Source of the DNA: Atherinomorus stipes
Taxonomy: Eukaryota; Chordata; Actinopteri; Atheriniformes; Atherinidae
Length of the DNA: 64,000 bases
Direction: 5' to 3'
NCBI GenBank assembly: GCA_023101725.1
Contig: JALJCO010007141.1
Coordinates: 124,001 to 188,000, forward strand
Part shown: piece by piece, positions 11,574 through 22,869 of the stretch
Position numbering within the stretch: the first letter of the stretch is position 1
Layout: every line of letters starts with the position of its first letter
Program-made: the position numbers and the translations under genes
The notes under the pieces: model-generated
Told to the model about the DNA's origin: nothing
The model's input: only the letters and a program-made list of their open reading frames with translations
The model's database searches: none

Positions 11574-11971
11574 TAGGGATGTAACGATTACCGGTAAAAT
11601 GGTTAACTGTGATAAAATTCCCAATGATTAGTTATACCATTTCAAATTTTAATTATCATTAAAACCGTGACTGATTATTGCACTTTGGAAAACTCCCAGC
11701 AATGCTGCTCATCGGCTGGAAAAGCAGCAGCAATACCAGTTTGCAATGTTTCATTTATGAAAACATGGTGGAGGGCAATGAAGGCAACCACATGGACAGT
11801 TCTCTTGAGATTTTTCCCCCTTTAAAAAGGACAAAGTAGACATTTAGATCCTTTTTGGATATGTTTAAAGATGCTGGGGGATAATTCTATAATACCGCGA
11901 TAAAAATGATAACCCTGATAATTTTGGTCACAATAACCGTAATATGAAATTTTCATATCGTTACATCCCTA
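11574..11971. mobile_element. Short non-autonomous hAT-like element (398 bp)
   Basis: Terminal inverted repeats are TAGGGATGTAACGAT at the left and ATCGTTACATCCCTA at the right. They are flanked by near-identical 8-bp duplications CTGCATTC (11566-11573) and CTCCATTC (11972-11979), the length typical of hAT elements. The body is AT-rich, contains further CGATAAAAATGATAACC-type motifs and carries no reading frame. Confidence 0.85.
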
Positions 11972-12132
11972 CTCCATTCTAAACAACTGAAAAATATGTC
12001 CATCAAACTGCCGTTTGTGTAGTGAAGCAATTAGAAAAGGTAAAATACACTAAAAGAAATTAGAGAAAAGAAAAGAAATTAAAAATGAGAAGACTAAAAA
12101 CAATTAAAAGACTAAAAGACACTATAAGAAAA

Positions 12133-13472
12133 TTAAAGCCGCAAGCGGCATTGTAGGCCCTCGCTCCTCCAGCGCCGCTCCGGCCTATGCACCATGTCAT
12201 CAGTCCATGTCACATCATAACTGTGTGCCGAATTTCATGCCTGCAGTTTGTTGTGCTGGCTGGGGGTGACCATTTGAAGTTTTCTAGGGGGATGTTATGG
12301 AGCTATATTTGAACTTATCCAACAGGTGTCCATGTAATTGAGTTCAGGATATGACCATCATCATCTGTGGTGAGTTTGGTAGGGATCAACCTTTTCTATG
12401 TGTTATTTTGAGGTACTTCTTGTTTGCATGGCGTTGGGGCCATATTCACCATGGTTACATTTGGCAAATCCACCTGAGGTTTTGACTGTAGTGTCATCAA
12501 AGGGTTTGACACGTGAAGTACTTTCAAATGTCTGGCCTTAATCATTGACGATCAGGTGTGAAGAGTCTGAAAAACAGCACTTCTTGTCACCAGGAGGCGG
12601 TACTAGGGCACACCCCAGAAATGGTCTTATGGGTGCATTCAGCATCCAACCTGCATCACACGTAGCAATTTTGGTGCAGATAACTGGTTTTGTGCCGGAG
12701 TTATCTCAGTTTTTTTTTTGTTTGTTTTTAACTTTTTTTTTTTTTATTGTTGATACTCTTATTGACATTGAGAGTCGTACAGTAATCCAGCATACAGACG
12801 TTAGGCAATACTTTTCCATTTACAGTCTCATCATATAAACATTATGGATCAATATTTATGCTCAACAATTATAGCGAATAAGTACTCCAAGTAATATTCA
12901 TTTTTCAATTTTGTAACAAAACATAAAATTTAAAAAACAAACAAACAAGAAAAATAGGACAATAACTTTAAACACCAAAATGGCGAGTGTAACAAGAGGG
13001 CGGGGCTATGACAAAATAAAATATTGACATGTTTATGTGTTCAGGGTCATATTGCCATCTCACCCAAGAGTTTTGGTGCAGATATCTCATTTTATGTGGT
13101 GGTTATGTCAATTTGATTTTTCACGGCAAAATATCAAACTTTGAGGCCCCGCCCACGCCACATGCTTTGTCCTATCAAAAGGCTTTCGAAAACTTTTGAT
13201 CACATATGCCTTGGGAACATCCTGACTGATTTTGGTGGCCATACCATAGAAGCCCTGGGACAAGTTCGTTCAAATGCGAGGTGAGTAAAACGGCAAAAGT
13301 GCGAATCTGACCCAAAATGGCTGACTTACTGTAGGTTTTACAAATGTACTCCAAGAGGATTTTTTGTTTGCCCTGGCACGTAGAACATGTACACCGATTT
13401 TCGTAAAGATGGATCGGATGCAGTGGCGGGGCAGTCAAAATAGGTGGCGCTGTCATGCAATTGTGCCCGAAC
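12133..13472. repeat. Unclassified interspersed repeat beginning with a GCCGC/GCGGC hairpin
   Basis: Starts after an A-rich tract with the short palindrome GCCGCAAGCGGC, followed by moderately GC-rich sequence with recurring phrases such as GGTGAGTTTGGTAGGGAT and TTTTGGTGCAGAT. I believe this is a dispersed fish repeat but cannot name its family. A T-rich block with a possible internal retroposon lies at about 12710-12990. The right part is interrupted at 13472 by a hAT element and may resume after 15014. Confidence 0.4.
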
Positions 13473-15006
13473 CAGTGTTGTTTTCGTTAACGATGACGAT
13501 GACGAAATCATTTCGTTGACGCCCCTTTTTTTCATGACGATGACGACACGATGACGAGCTAAACATGTCTCTCTGATGACTAAAACATGACGGGACGTGT
13601 GTAAATTTTCATTGACGAGACGAGACTGGACGAAAATGTGAATCTCTGGTCTGTCAGACGTTCATAATGCAGGAAATGTCTACCTATTCTGCATTTATCT
13701 GTCTGTCAAAAGTTAAAAAGTAGTTGCATCCTTACTCGCATCCGCCCGAACCGAGACCCGCGAACCGCGGCTCTTCCTGTCAAACCTGACCCGCACGTCG
13801 CACATTAATATCTTAAATTCACAGCAGTCTCTGTCATTTTGCCACGTAGGGGCTTTATCTATTTGATTGAGAGATTCCATCATAAAAGATCATCATCCCT
13901 GGTTGTAACAGTGTTCGCTGTTCCCATTACCAGCAGTGCCTCTGTCTCTGCCTAATCTGGAAACGATCTCAACGTTAGATGTTTAAAACGCGTCTTGTCC
14001 AACGAAAAAGAAACATAATCTCACCGCCACCCGCCCGAACTACATAAATATCCGCCCACACCTTAACCATGATATGAATCTTTGTCATTTCTATCTGCTA
14101 AACAGCGTTTTTGCGTGTTACCGTCGGTTATCTGAACTGCTGCGGGACTCTGGTGAACACCTGCGGTCAGACACGCAGCTGCTTGGCTGCGCTGTTCAAA
14201 CGGTGGGAAGTTCGTCTCTTTTCAGAGAGCCGGCCTTTTTGATTCGGTTCCCAAAGAGTCGGTTCTTTTGAGTCGGTTCCTAAAGAGTCGGCTCTTTTGA
14301 GTCGGTTCCTAAAGAGCCGGCTGTTTCGACTCCCAAATGGTTTGTAATTTAAGATATTTTCAGCCCTATCTTTTACATTAATTTTGCAATAAATTGATGG
14401 TATGTGTGTCAAAAACATTTTTGCATTCAGTATTTTTATGAGAAGCTTTAAAATTTATTCTATCTTCAAACTTTTTTATTTGACAGGGACAGTACATATT
14501 AATGAACATAGCAACATGTTGGATTGTCATTAGCAAGCTAATTAGCATCAGCAGTCCCTTGGCAGGTAAAGAAAAGATACACAATATAATAAAACAACAA
14601 AATTAAACTTTCAGGTGCCACATGATTATAATACAAGACAACACAACTCACTCCCCTCACCATTAACTGCTGTCTTCACTTGCAATGGAACATAGTCTTT
14701 CTTTCTGTTTTCATATACAAACCTATATGCTCAAATGTAACCGGCAGCATGGTCTCCTTAGTGGCCAGTTTTTCTTTTTTTTTTTTTTTTTTTAAATATA
14801 GCCTACCTGACAAAAACTAGACTAAAACGTTTTTCTAATTTCGTCGACTAAAACTAGACTAAAACCTTTTTGATTTTCGTCCACTAAAACTAGACTAAAA
14901 CTATCAGATACAGAAATGACTAAAATATGACTAAAACTAATAAGCATTTTCGTCAGAAAGACTAAGACTAAGACTAAAACTCAGATAGCTGCCAAAAACA
15001 ACACTG
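13473..15006. mobile_element. Non-autonomous hAT element (1.53 kb)
   Basis: Ends are CAGTGTTGTTTTCG at the left and AAAAACAACACTG at the right, and the element is bounded by perfect 8-bp target duplications GCCCGAAC at 13465-13472 and 15007-15014. The left end carries GACGATGACGA repeats; the right end carries multiple ACTAAAACTAGACTAAAAC copies, typical of subterminal transposase-binding arrays. No transposase frame is present. The clean duplications show that it inserted into the repeat starting at 12133. Confidence 0.93.
14236..14330. repeat. Tandem repeat inside the hAT element
   Basis: About three copies of a ~29-bp unit containing GAGTCGGTTCCTAAAGAG. The unit is itself partly self-complementary (CTTTTGAGTCGG / CCGGCTCTTT). 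Confidence 0.8.
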
Positions 15007-15083
15007 GCCCGAACATGCCCGAGCACCCCACAACACCATCCATGCTGCCTTCGCGATAACCATGCCCCCTGCTGCTCAAGCAG

Positions 15084-15091
15084 TATAAAAA
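15084..15091 (+). promoter_or_regulatory. Possible TATA box upstream of the THAP frame
   Basis: TATAAAAA lies 98 bases before the ATG of the THAP-domain frame at 15189. This is compatible with a core promoter whose transcript would carry a ~70-base leader. The evidence is only motif and position. Confidence 0.3.
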
Positions 15092-15188
15092 CGTTCAGCT
15101 CTGTAGCAGTTGAACCGCTCGCTAGCTTGTCACACGTAGCTAGCATCAACGAGAGTTTGCTGCTAGCTAATGAGCTAGCTTGCCAAAT

Positions 15189-15425
15189 ATGCTTCATTCG
15201 CGTTCATACATCTTCCCTGGATGCCACAATATACAAGGTAGCAGCCTGGTGTCTTTATTAAAATTTTCAAAAGATGCCCTGGAAAAAGAACTGGATGGAT
15301 TTTGTACAGAGGAGCCTCTGTGGACTGGAGACATCAGGATCACCACCATCACTCGCCTCTGCAGTGCCCACTTTACTCCAGATCGTTTTACCAACTTTCA
15401 ACTTCGATACAGTTGGAACCATATG
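15189..15425 (+). pseudogene. THAP-domain fragment truncated by a LINE
   Basis: From the ATG at 15189: MLHSRSYIFPGCHN, then LLKFSKDALEKEL, a tryptophan (PLWTGD), and LCSAHFTPDRFTN. This contains the FPGC start, the F-x-K/P box and the C-x2-H pair (CSAH) plus the following F of a THAP C2CH finger. The first zinc-binding cysteine (expected just before IFPGC) is a tyrosine, so the finger should not fold normally. The frame passes into L2 sequence at about 15425 and stops at 15446. It could be the first exon of a P-element-like transposase or of a THAP gene copy; the LINE cut off the remainder. Confidence 0.65.
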
Positions 15426-16345
15426 ACTGGTACCGGTCATATTTAACACACAGATCATTTATAGTTCAGCTAGGACAATTCACCTCCACCCGGTCTGCTC
15501 TTGATTGAGGGGTTCCTCAAAGTTCGATCCTTGGTCCCCTTCTGTTTTCCCTCTGTCTACTTCCCATAAGTCAGATATTACAGAAATATGACATATCTTA
15601 TCATTGCTATGCCGATGATATTCAAGATTACCTCCCCATCCATACTAGTCATGGCTCAATGACTCAACTGTTAAACTGCCTCAAGGAGTTGCAAACGTGG
15701 ATGTCTATTAACTTTTTGCATCTTAATCAGGATAAAACTGAGATTATCTTTTTCTCACTCTTTGCCGGCCTTAGTAAATCCTCCTTACAGCGTCTTCAGG
15801 CTGTTCAGAATGCTGCAGCCCGTCTTCTCTCTGGCTCTCAACGCTATGAGCACATCTCCTCCATCCTTGCCAGTCTTCACTGGCTCCCTGTTTGCTACAG
15901 GGTTCAGTTCAAGATCTTGTTGCTGACCTTTAAAGCACTGCATGGTTCTGCCCCCAGTTACCTCTCTGAGTTATTGTCCCGCCACATCCCTACCGGATCT
16001 CTTAGGTCATCCTCCTTATCCCTTCTGGAGGTACCAAGACATAGGTGCAATTCCAGGGGCGCTAGGGCTTTCTCTGTTGCTGCCCCGCACCTCTGGAATG
16101 CACTCCCTCCCGAACTCAGGTCAACTCGGTCTACGTCTTTTAAAACCATGCTCAGATCCCATCTTTTGGCGCATGCTTTTCCTTTTATTAATCTTTTTTC
16201 TCTTTTAGTATTGTTTTATTAATTCTTCTCTTTTTAAGTTATGTGTTTATATGTTTATATGTTTTTAGCCTTGTTTTTGATGTCCTGAGCACTTTGGGCA
16301 TCCAGCTGGATGCAGATATCTGTGCAATATAAATGAAATGAAATA
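15426..16345 (+). mobile_element. L2-like LINE, 5'-truncated and internally deleted
   Basis: Plus-strand LINE. It encodes a piece of the fingers/palm including the catalytic box CYADDIQ (near 15606-15626), followed by the C-terminal RT region, and ends with TGCAATATAAATGAAATGAAAT, an L2-type 3' tail. Between the block ending KTEIIFFS and the block starting LFAGLSKSSLQRL, the segment that other copies carry there (LGVxFD to SRLDYCNSL) is missing. The 5' end sits in the THAP domain. Confidence 0.85.
15659..16222 (+). pseudogene. L2-type LINE reverse transcriptase C-terminus with internal deletion
   Basis: Open for 187 codons: CLKELQTWMSINFLHLNQDK, then after the deletion LQAVQNAAARLLSG, SILASLHWLPVCYRV, LLLTFKALHG, and LWNALPPELRSTRS. 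The deletion happens to keep the frame, so a long frame survives although it lacks part of the RT. The YADD box lies upstream in the same frame, behind stop codons. Not a working enzyme. Confidence 0.85.
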
Positions 16346-16369
16346 ACATGTAAATTTACACATTCCATT

Positions 16370-16640
16370 GTGTATATGTGTGTGGGCACGTTTTTGCAAC
16401 ATTGTGGGGACCATGTTCCGGATTTTTACCATCACCGTGGGGACGTCTTGCCCTCTTGGAGACATTTTCCCAGTCCCCACGGGTATGAACCCCGTTTTGA
16501 GGGTCAAGATTAGGTTTTAGAGATAGTACAAGGGATAGGTTTAAGCAGTCAATTATGGGCGTTAGGTTTAGGGTAAGGGGCTACGGAATCCATTACGTCA
16601 ATGGATATACCCCACGGGGATATAAAAACAAACAGGGGGT
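16370..16640. repeat. Unclassified dispersed repeat (GTGGGGAC type)
   Basis: Carries CATTGTGGGGACCATG, CCGTGGGGACGTC, GTTAGGTTTAGGGTAAGG and CAATGGATATACCCCAC in order. I recognise the pattern as a widespread fish repeat but not its class; it has no coding capacity. Confidence 0.5.
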
Positions 16641-18830
16641 GGGGGAGGGGGATTCACAAAACACTTTTCATTCTGTTTTTTCATAGAATCATTGGCTCTA
16701 TATTATTATTTCACATGGAATTGTGAAGTAACCTTGATCACTTTCAAGATGATGATGATGATCATCATCATTGGAACAAGCAAAACTTGTGTAGACATAA
16801 AGAAATTTACATACGTAAATGATAAACACACTGACCACACACTCACTGTCCCACAATGAGCCAGGTCCTCTGCCACTTCCTGTTACACAGAATTAATGAA
16901 GCAGACAGGACATTAATACACAGTTTTATGAACATCTTTGTCTTTGCCTCTTTTCCTTTTGTGTTGTTAACATTCCATTTTTAAAATTTGTTCATACTTT
17001 CAAAAACTATAAAGCTTTGTTGAAGACACTGAAACATTTGTAGTATTTTGTAATTTTATCTGTTAAATAAAGGTTCAAATTGATTATTTTCTTGGAAAAC
17101 TTCATCTTTTCTGGACATGGGGAGAAAGTCAAGGGGAATTAAATAGGCATTTGCTCTCCAATCCAGCCTCCAGCAAGGAACATTTCAATGAATCGCCATT
17201 CAGCTGTACAAGCCATTATTCTCTCCAGGGATCTAATTACAGCATGAGGTCACATTTAACTAATTACAGTGCAAGTAACCCTGAGTCACAGTTTCAGAGA
17301 TTTTCCATTTAAACTTGCCTGAACCAAAAATAGCAACTAGTAAACACACAAATGCTGAAGCTAGAGGACAAACCTAAACATAACAGATTTCTCAGGGTTG
17401 ACTGCAACAAGATGATAAGAACAAAAGTTCTCCAGGGACAAAAAGCATCTTAGCTGTTCCACCACAAACTACATATTCATACTGATCCGTTCAGTGAAGC
17501 TTGCAGTGGAAAAGCATCCTCTGCATCCAACGAAGACTCAGTCACTGACTTTCAGATTCAATAAAACATAACCTATCACAGATTTCCACACAGCTCTCCT
17601 GGTGCAACAGGCTCAGACAAATACCCAGTTATTCACAAGTGCCATTTTAGGCTGAACAGATGTGCAGATGCAGAGGTTTCCTGTTTTTTTCAAAAGTTCA
17701 GACCTGCTCAGTTAGAAATAATACGATTTACAGAAAATTTAACCAATTTCATCTTTAGGTATAGGCTGATGTGTGTTAGAGAGTTGCATTTGTTAGGTCT
17801 CTCAAACCTGTATCCATTTTGACACCAGATGAAAACAACTTCTTATTTTGAAATATGCTACAAGGGTATGTTTCCTGTTAGACGCTGTGGTACACAGCGT
17901 TCAATAATAGATGCCACAGGAACATTTAAAGGGTTTTGATCCTTCTTTGTTGGCTCCCTTGTGCGTTTTTGTATGAACACGTAGCGAAAAACGCAGCTCA
18001 TCTTTCTTTGTATTTGACAAAATGAATGCAAAAGGAAAGCATTATTTTACTTTGACTGAATCTCAAAAAGCAGCACAGAACAGGTTTTGTTCCTCATTTC
18101 TTGTAATGAATAAATAAAGCTGAGCTGAATCGATGTGTTCACTCAAAGAGAAGATGAATTCACAATAAAAATGGTATTTTCTGTTGAACTCTGCTCATAA
18201 ATGGAGCAATTTCAGCAAAAAAGCATCTCCATTATTTTCTTCTTTTTGTCATATTTATCATTACTGATTGACTTTCCTTCTGTTTTACTGGATATATTAT
18301 TTTAATATGTATACACTGACAGCTTTAATGTTACTTTCCATCTGAATAAACTGAAGTGTCAGAGCTAAATCCCCATAAGCTGCTTTTCTGAAATATAAAG
18401 CCATCAAACCTGGGAGAGGTAGGATTCTTCTCCACAATACAAATGAATCTGATTATTTACCTCAGCCGTCATCTTCAGTGAAGTGCATGTCTGCTTTAAA
18501 TGTCAGACTCATCTACAGGATGTGCGCATCAATGATATCATAGCTTCCTTCTCTACATTACACATAGAAATGACAGCAGTGCGGGCAGGAGTTCTGGGTC
18601 TGTCACACTCGTTTGACTCTACATGACTAGATGAGGGTGGCATGCAAAGACCAGCACAGAGCATACCCAAGTCCATTAACAAATCATAGATCTGGACATT
18701 TGAGCATGTCATCCTGTGGCTGGATAAAGAATTCAAGAAACCGTCAATTTTATATTCCTAACTCAGAGCAACACTTAGAGTGTATTTCTGTGTAAGACTG
18801 GAATGGATTCATTATATTTCTGAAAATACA
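16641..18830. other. No recognisable feature
   Basis: AT-rich, apparently single-copy sequence without recognisable coding exons or transposon termini. Confidence 0.45.
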
Positions 18831-19210
18831 CTTAGCATCCACTTTATCATGTTGGACCCCCTCTTTAAATCTTGGTGTCATAGATTCAACAAGATTTGGA
18901 AACATTCCTCAGAGATTTTGCTCCATATAGACATGAAAGCATCACACAGTTGCTGCAGATTTGTCAGCTTCACATCCTTGATGAGAATCTCCCGTTCCAC
19001 CACATCCCAAAGGTGCTCTGTTGGATTGAGATCTGGTGACTGTGGAGGCCATTAGAGTACAGTGATATCATTGTCATGTTCAAGAAAGCAGAAATGCTGT
19101 TGGATCTCAGTGATAAAGTACCAGAGTTGATATCAAGACTCCAAAAGTGGGCAGAGAAAATATCCCATACACCGTTATGCAGCAGCCTAAAGCGTTGATC
19201 CATGCTTTCA

Positions 19211-20289
19211 AGTCAAGTCAAGTCAAGTCAGATTTATTTATAAAGCACATTTCAAAACAACCTCAGTTGACCAAAGTGCTGAGCATAGAAATGATAAAAT
19301 CGAAAGATCAACAATGAAATAAGAGCGCAGAATAGATAAAGCAGCACATAGAATACACATAAAACCTCAGAAGAAGATAAACACATAAAATAACATAAAA
19401 CACATAAAAGCCAAAAAGGAGATGCTCAGGCTGGAGGGAAGGCCAATGAGAATAGATGTGCTTTTAGTAAGGATTTAAAATGAACAATACTCTGTGCACA
19501 TCTAATATTAAAAGGCAGACTGTTCCAAAGAACTGGTGCAGCAACAGAAAAAGCTCTGTCACCTCTGACCTTTAGTCTGGTTCTAGGAGCCATCATGAGC
19601 AACTGGTTAGTCGACCTCAGGGATCTGACAGGAGTGTGGGGCTTCAAAATATCAGAAAGATACGGTGGTGCCCTGCCATTTAGACTTTTAAATACAAGCA
19701 ATAAAACCTTAAACTGGATCCTAAATTTAACAGGCAGCCAGTGAAGAGAAGCCAGCACCGGAGTAATGTGCTCATGTTGTTTACTTCCTGTCAGAAGACG
19801 AGCTGCTGAGTTCTGAACAATCTGTAAACGACAGAGTTTGTTCGCTCCTAAAATAAAGGGAGTTACAGTAATCAAGACGGCACGTGATAAAAGTATGAAT
19901 AGCTCTTTCCAGGTCTTTATAGGGTAGATACGACTTCACTTTACCCAGAAGCCGTAACCGAAAGAAACTAGATTTGACCACAGAACTAATTTGTTTGTCA
20001 AATCTAAAACTGGAATCGAATGTCACACCAAGATTCCTTACATACTGTTTACAGTACTGGGATAATAGGCCAATCACACTGACATGGCCATCTAACACGT
20101 TGGGCTGTCCAAAAACAATAATCTCTGTCTTATCCTTATTCAAAAGAAAGAAGTTTTGCCCCAGCCATGAATTCACTTCCACTAGACAGTTCAACAGTGT
20201 GTTAATGGATCCAGTAGATGATGACTGTACGGGTAAATAGATTTGCAAGTCATCTGCAAAACAATGCAGATGACTTGCAATGCATTCCA
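19211..20289 (-). mobile_element. 5'-truncated L2-like LINE nested in the Tc1 copy
   Basis: The 3' end is the plus-strand pentamer array AGTCA (four copies) followed by GATTTATTTATAAAGCAC. The minus strand encodes the palm (CFADDLQIYLP) through the C-terminus in two frames. The host Tc1 sequence stops at CATGCTTTCA and resumes at TGATGTTTCC, so the borders are known to within a few bases. Confidence 0.88.
19426..20286 (-). pseudogene. L2-type LINE reverse transcriptase (frameshifted)
   Basis: First frame (from about 20286 down to 19781): CFADDLQIYLPVQ with the catalytic ADD, WLGQNFFLLNKDKTEIIVFG, VRNLGVTFDSSF, TCRLDYCNSL. A frameshift near 19860 moves to the second frame (19875-19426): LQIVQNSAARLLTG, VLASLHWLPVKFRIQ, LLLVFKSLNG, LWNSLPFNIR. 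The two frames overlap and together give one continuous RT C-terminus. Confidence 0.85.
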
Positions 20290-20313
20290 TGATGTTTCCA
20301 CCAAATTCTGAGC

Positions 20314-20685
20314 CTACCATCTGAACGTGGAGTCCAAATGGAGACTCATCAGACCAGACAACATTTTTCCATCTTCTATTGTCCAGTTTTGGCGAGTCTG
20401 TGAGAATTTTAGCCTCAGTTTCCTGTTCTTAGCTGACAGGAGTGGCACTCTGTGTGATCTTCTGCTGCTGTAGCCCAGCTGTTTCAAGGTTGAACGTGTT
20501 GTGTGTTCAGAGATGCTATTCTGCATACCTTGGTTGGAGCCAGTGCTTCCCTGACTTCCTGTTGCCTTTCTGTTGCCTGCTAATTCTCCTTTGACATCAA
20601 CAAGACATTCTGGTCCAGAAAATGTTTCATGTAAAGATTTCTCAATCCTTTTGTTGCAAACAATGACTGAGTAAAAGGCTGTCAC
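20314..20685 (-). pseudogene. Tc1-like transposase, N-terminal/middle part
   Basis: The frame includes SGPECLVDVKGE, NQGMQNSISEHTTRSTLKQL and GYSSRRSHRVPLLSAKN followed by NWTIED. These are the bipartite DNA-binding region and the linker to the DDE domain of fish Tc1-like transposases. The N-terminal helix-turn-helix is degraded and the DDE region lies beyond the LINE at 18835-19210 in broken frames. Confidence 0.75.
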
Positions 20686-20728
20686 TAGGAGTACACCAGT
20701 GCTTCCCCCTTGCAGATGATATTCAAAT

Positions 20729-21799
20729 AAGGGCTGGGATAAACAATTATTTTTTAAACAATTAATCTATTGATTATTTTTTCGATGCATTGATTAATGG
20801 AAACAATTCCATTTTCAATTCGATTCGACTCGATTCGATTCGATTCAATTATCGATTATCTCTCCATAAATTGACAGACAGCAATTTATACATGTTGATA
20901 TACATAACTGAATTGAAAAAAAGAGCATGAATAAAAAAGGCAATGGGAGCCAGGAGCCTGTCATGGAGTCTTTCCTGAACCAAAAGAATGTAAGATTAGT
21001 GTTGAAAACACATCGGCCTCGCTTACTGAAAAAGGAACGTCTTTTAATTCTTCAATTACATGAAAATAATAATTAAAAAAGCTATCCAAAATACTTGTGA
21101 GTTATTGAAATATTATAGCATGGTAAACTTGGAGCCTTTAAGCTAAGAACGAAAGTGTTTTCCAAAAACAACAAAAAATAAAATAATGAAGATTAGTAAA
21201 CATTCAGAATTTAACATTTATACTGAACATAGGTCTAGCTTCCTGAAAAAAATGCATCTTCACCTTCATGCTGTTGATGCTATACAGGTTCCAATCACTT
21301 GGAAATTAAAAATACTTTATTTATCCCAGAAGTGATTACAAGTTATTACCAACAGATGAAACACTAACATGAGGTTGAGAACGTAACTTTTATTAGGCCT
21401 ATACTGTATACTGAGTCAGAGACGAGACAGCTCCTGGCAGTGCTTCCATCAGCTGCAGTTCATACCCACGGCCAGCAGATGGAGCTCATGCTTCATGCTG
21501 ATGTCTCAAACTCGCATGCAGACATGGCGTCGAGCTCACAGAAGTTGTCTCAGTGTCTCATGAGACTTCGTTAACATCCCCATACCTTCGACGAACGAAC
21601 GTGTGCCTTCACTGTCTTACACTTTAGAAACTTGGAGGAGCCACTCACGGAGGTCGTACCGCCATCTTTGTTTCGGTCTCAAGACATATAGCAACCGCCA
21701 TCTTGTTTTAGTCTGACGACTCATCGGCATGTATATTTTGCGTCAGTGTATTTTTTGTGTCGACATAATCGATGACGTCGATGCGTCGTCCCAGCCCTT
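20729..21799. mobile_element. Non-autonomous hAT-like element (1.07 kb) nested in the Tc1 copy
   Basis: Terminal repeats AAGGGCTGGGA at the left and TCCCAGCCCTT at the right, flanked by 8-bp duplications ATTCAAAT (20721-20728) and TTTCAAAT (21800-21807), one mismatch. The left end carries several CGATTCGATTCGA repeats. No transposase frame. The empty site is visible in the second Tc1 copy (near 38583-38600). Confidence 0.8.
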
Positions 21800-21830
21800 T
21801 TTCAAATACCTAAAGAATTTGATTACTCAA

Positions 21831-22869
21831 GCTCCATCCTACAAGTTGATGGTTTCACTGGGTTAGATGAAAGCCTGACAACGTCATTAGTCCCTAAACT
21901 TAATGCTGGTACTAAGCGTTGACTGCTTTTTTAATTTAGGACAGTGGTTCCCAACCTTGGGTTGGCCGAGGACCATTAGACGTTTATTAGACGTCTTTTA
22001 GGTCAAAAAATCCTCAGTGAGGTTTTCTTTTCGGTAACACATAAATGGGTTGTTTTGACACAAAGATTTTAGTGTGTATTCATGTTTTTTTTTTTGTTTG
22101 TTTTTTTTATAGTAAAAATATGCATATTCAGAAATGAGACACAAAAATGCATATTTGTTATAAACGTATAACCCATCCCAGTTTAACTATTGAATATATG
22201 AGAAAATAAATATGCTTTTAGCACATTTACAGACAGTAAATGCATGTTTTCAGAGTAAATTTGTGTTTTATAAGCCATTTTCAGACTTGCATTGCGGAAC
22301 ATGAGTAGTAAAGTCCATCTTCTTTAACTGGACTCGTCTTTAGTTGCAAACGTTGCTTCTTCGTGCAATCGCGTCTAGGCCAGGTGCAGACATTAGGAAA
22401 TGTTCCAGATAAGTCAACACAGCCACATTCCCGTCAACCCTGTTTTCGCAACATTTACTTGTGCCTTCAACCAAAACAACGTGCTGCAACCTTTCTGCTC
22501 TTTTGGCATGGTAGCCAGTCTGTACATGTCCGCTACATTTCCATTAAGGCCACGCCACCGTCTGTAAACTGAGAGCTGCAGTGCAGCCCAATGTGTTCAG
22601 ATGGTTAAATAGCTGGTGATCATGCATTATGTCGATATTTTATGGCTCTACAGTATGAGAGTGTATGAGACAACCGGGAGTATTAGGCTATATTTCATTA
22701 TGTTCAGCGCTAAGTTCTGCGCTGTCTTCAGTGTTTGCAGGCGATCTGTTGCTCAAAAAAATAGGCGCAAATATGAGGATTAAGCTGTGCAATTACTATG
22801 CCATGAAAAGTTGGAGAGCAAGTGGTAAACGCAAAATGAAATTCGACCTGATGGAGACAGAGATGTGGA
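21831..22869. other. Mostly featureless; possible solo hAT end
   Basis: CAGTGGTTCCCAACCTTGGG at about 21953 looks like the terminal repeat of a Charlie-type hAT element, but no partner end or duplication was found. The rest shows nothing recognisable; the frame at 22665-22877 has no known domain. Confidence 0.35.

Larger units (their letters stand above)
18835..21830 (-). mobile_element. Tc1-like transposon remnant (copy 1), split by two insertions
   Basis: Three segments (about 18835-19210, 20290-20728, 21800-21830) together make a minus-strand Tc1-like element. The left segment matches the 3' half of the transposase gene in reverse (e.g. AATCCAACAGAGCACC, the DLNPxEHLW-type region); the middle segment encodes the N-terminal half. 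An L2 LINE (19211-20289) and a hAT element (20729-21799) interrupt it. A second, shorter copy at 38210-38610 shares the sequence on both sides of the hAT insertion, which confirms the reconstruction of the order. The terminal inverted repeats could not be fixed. Confidence 0.7.
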
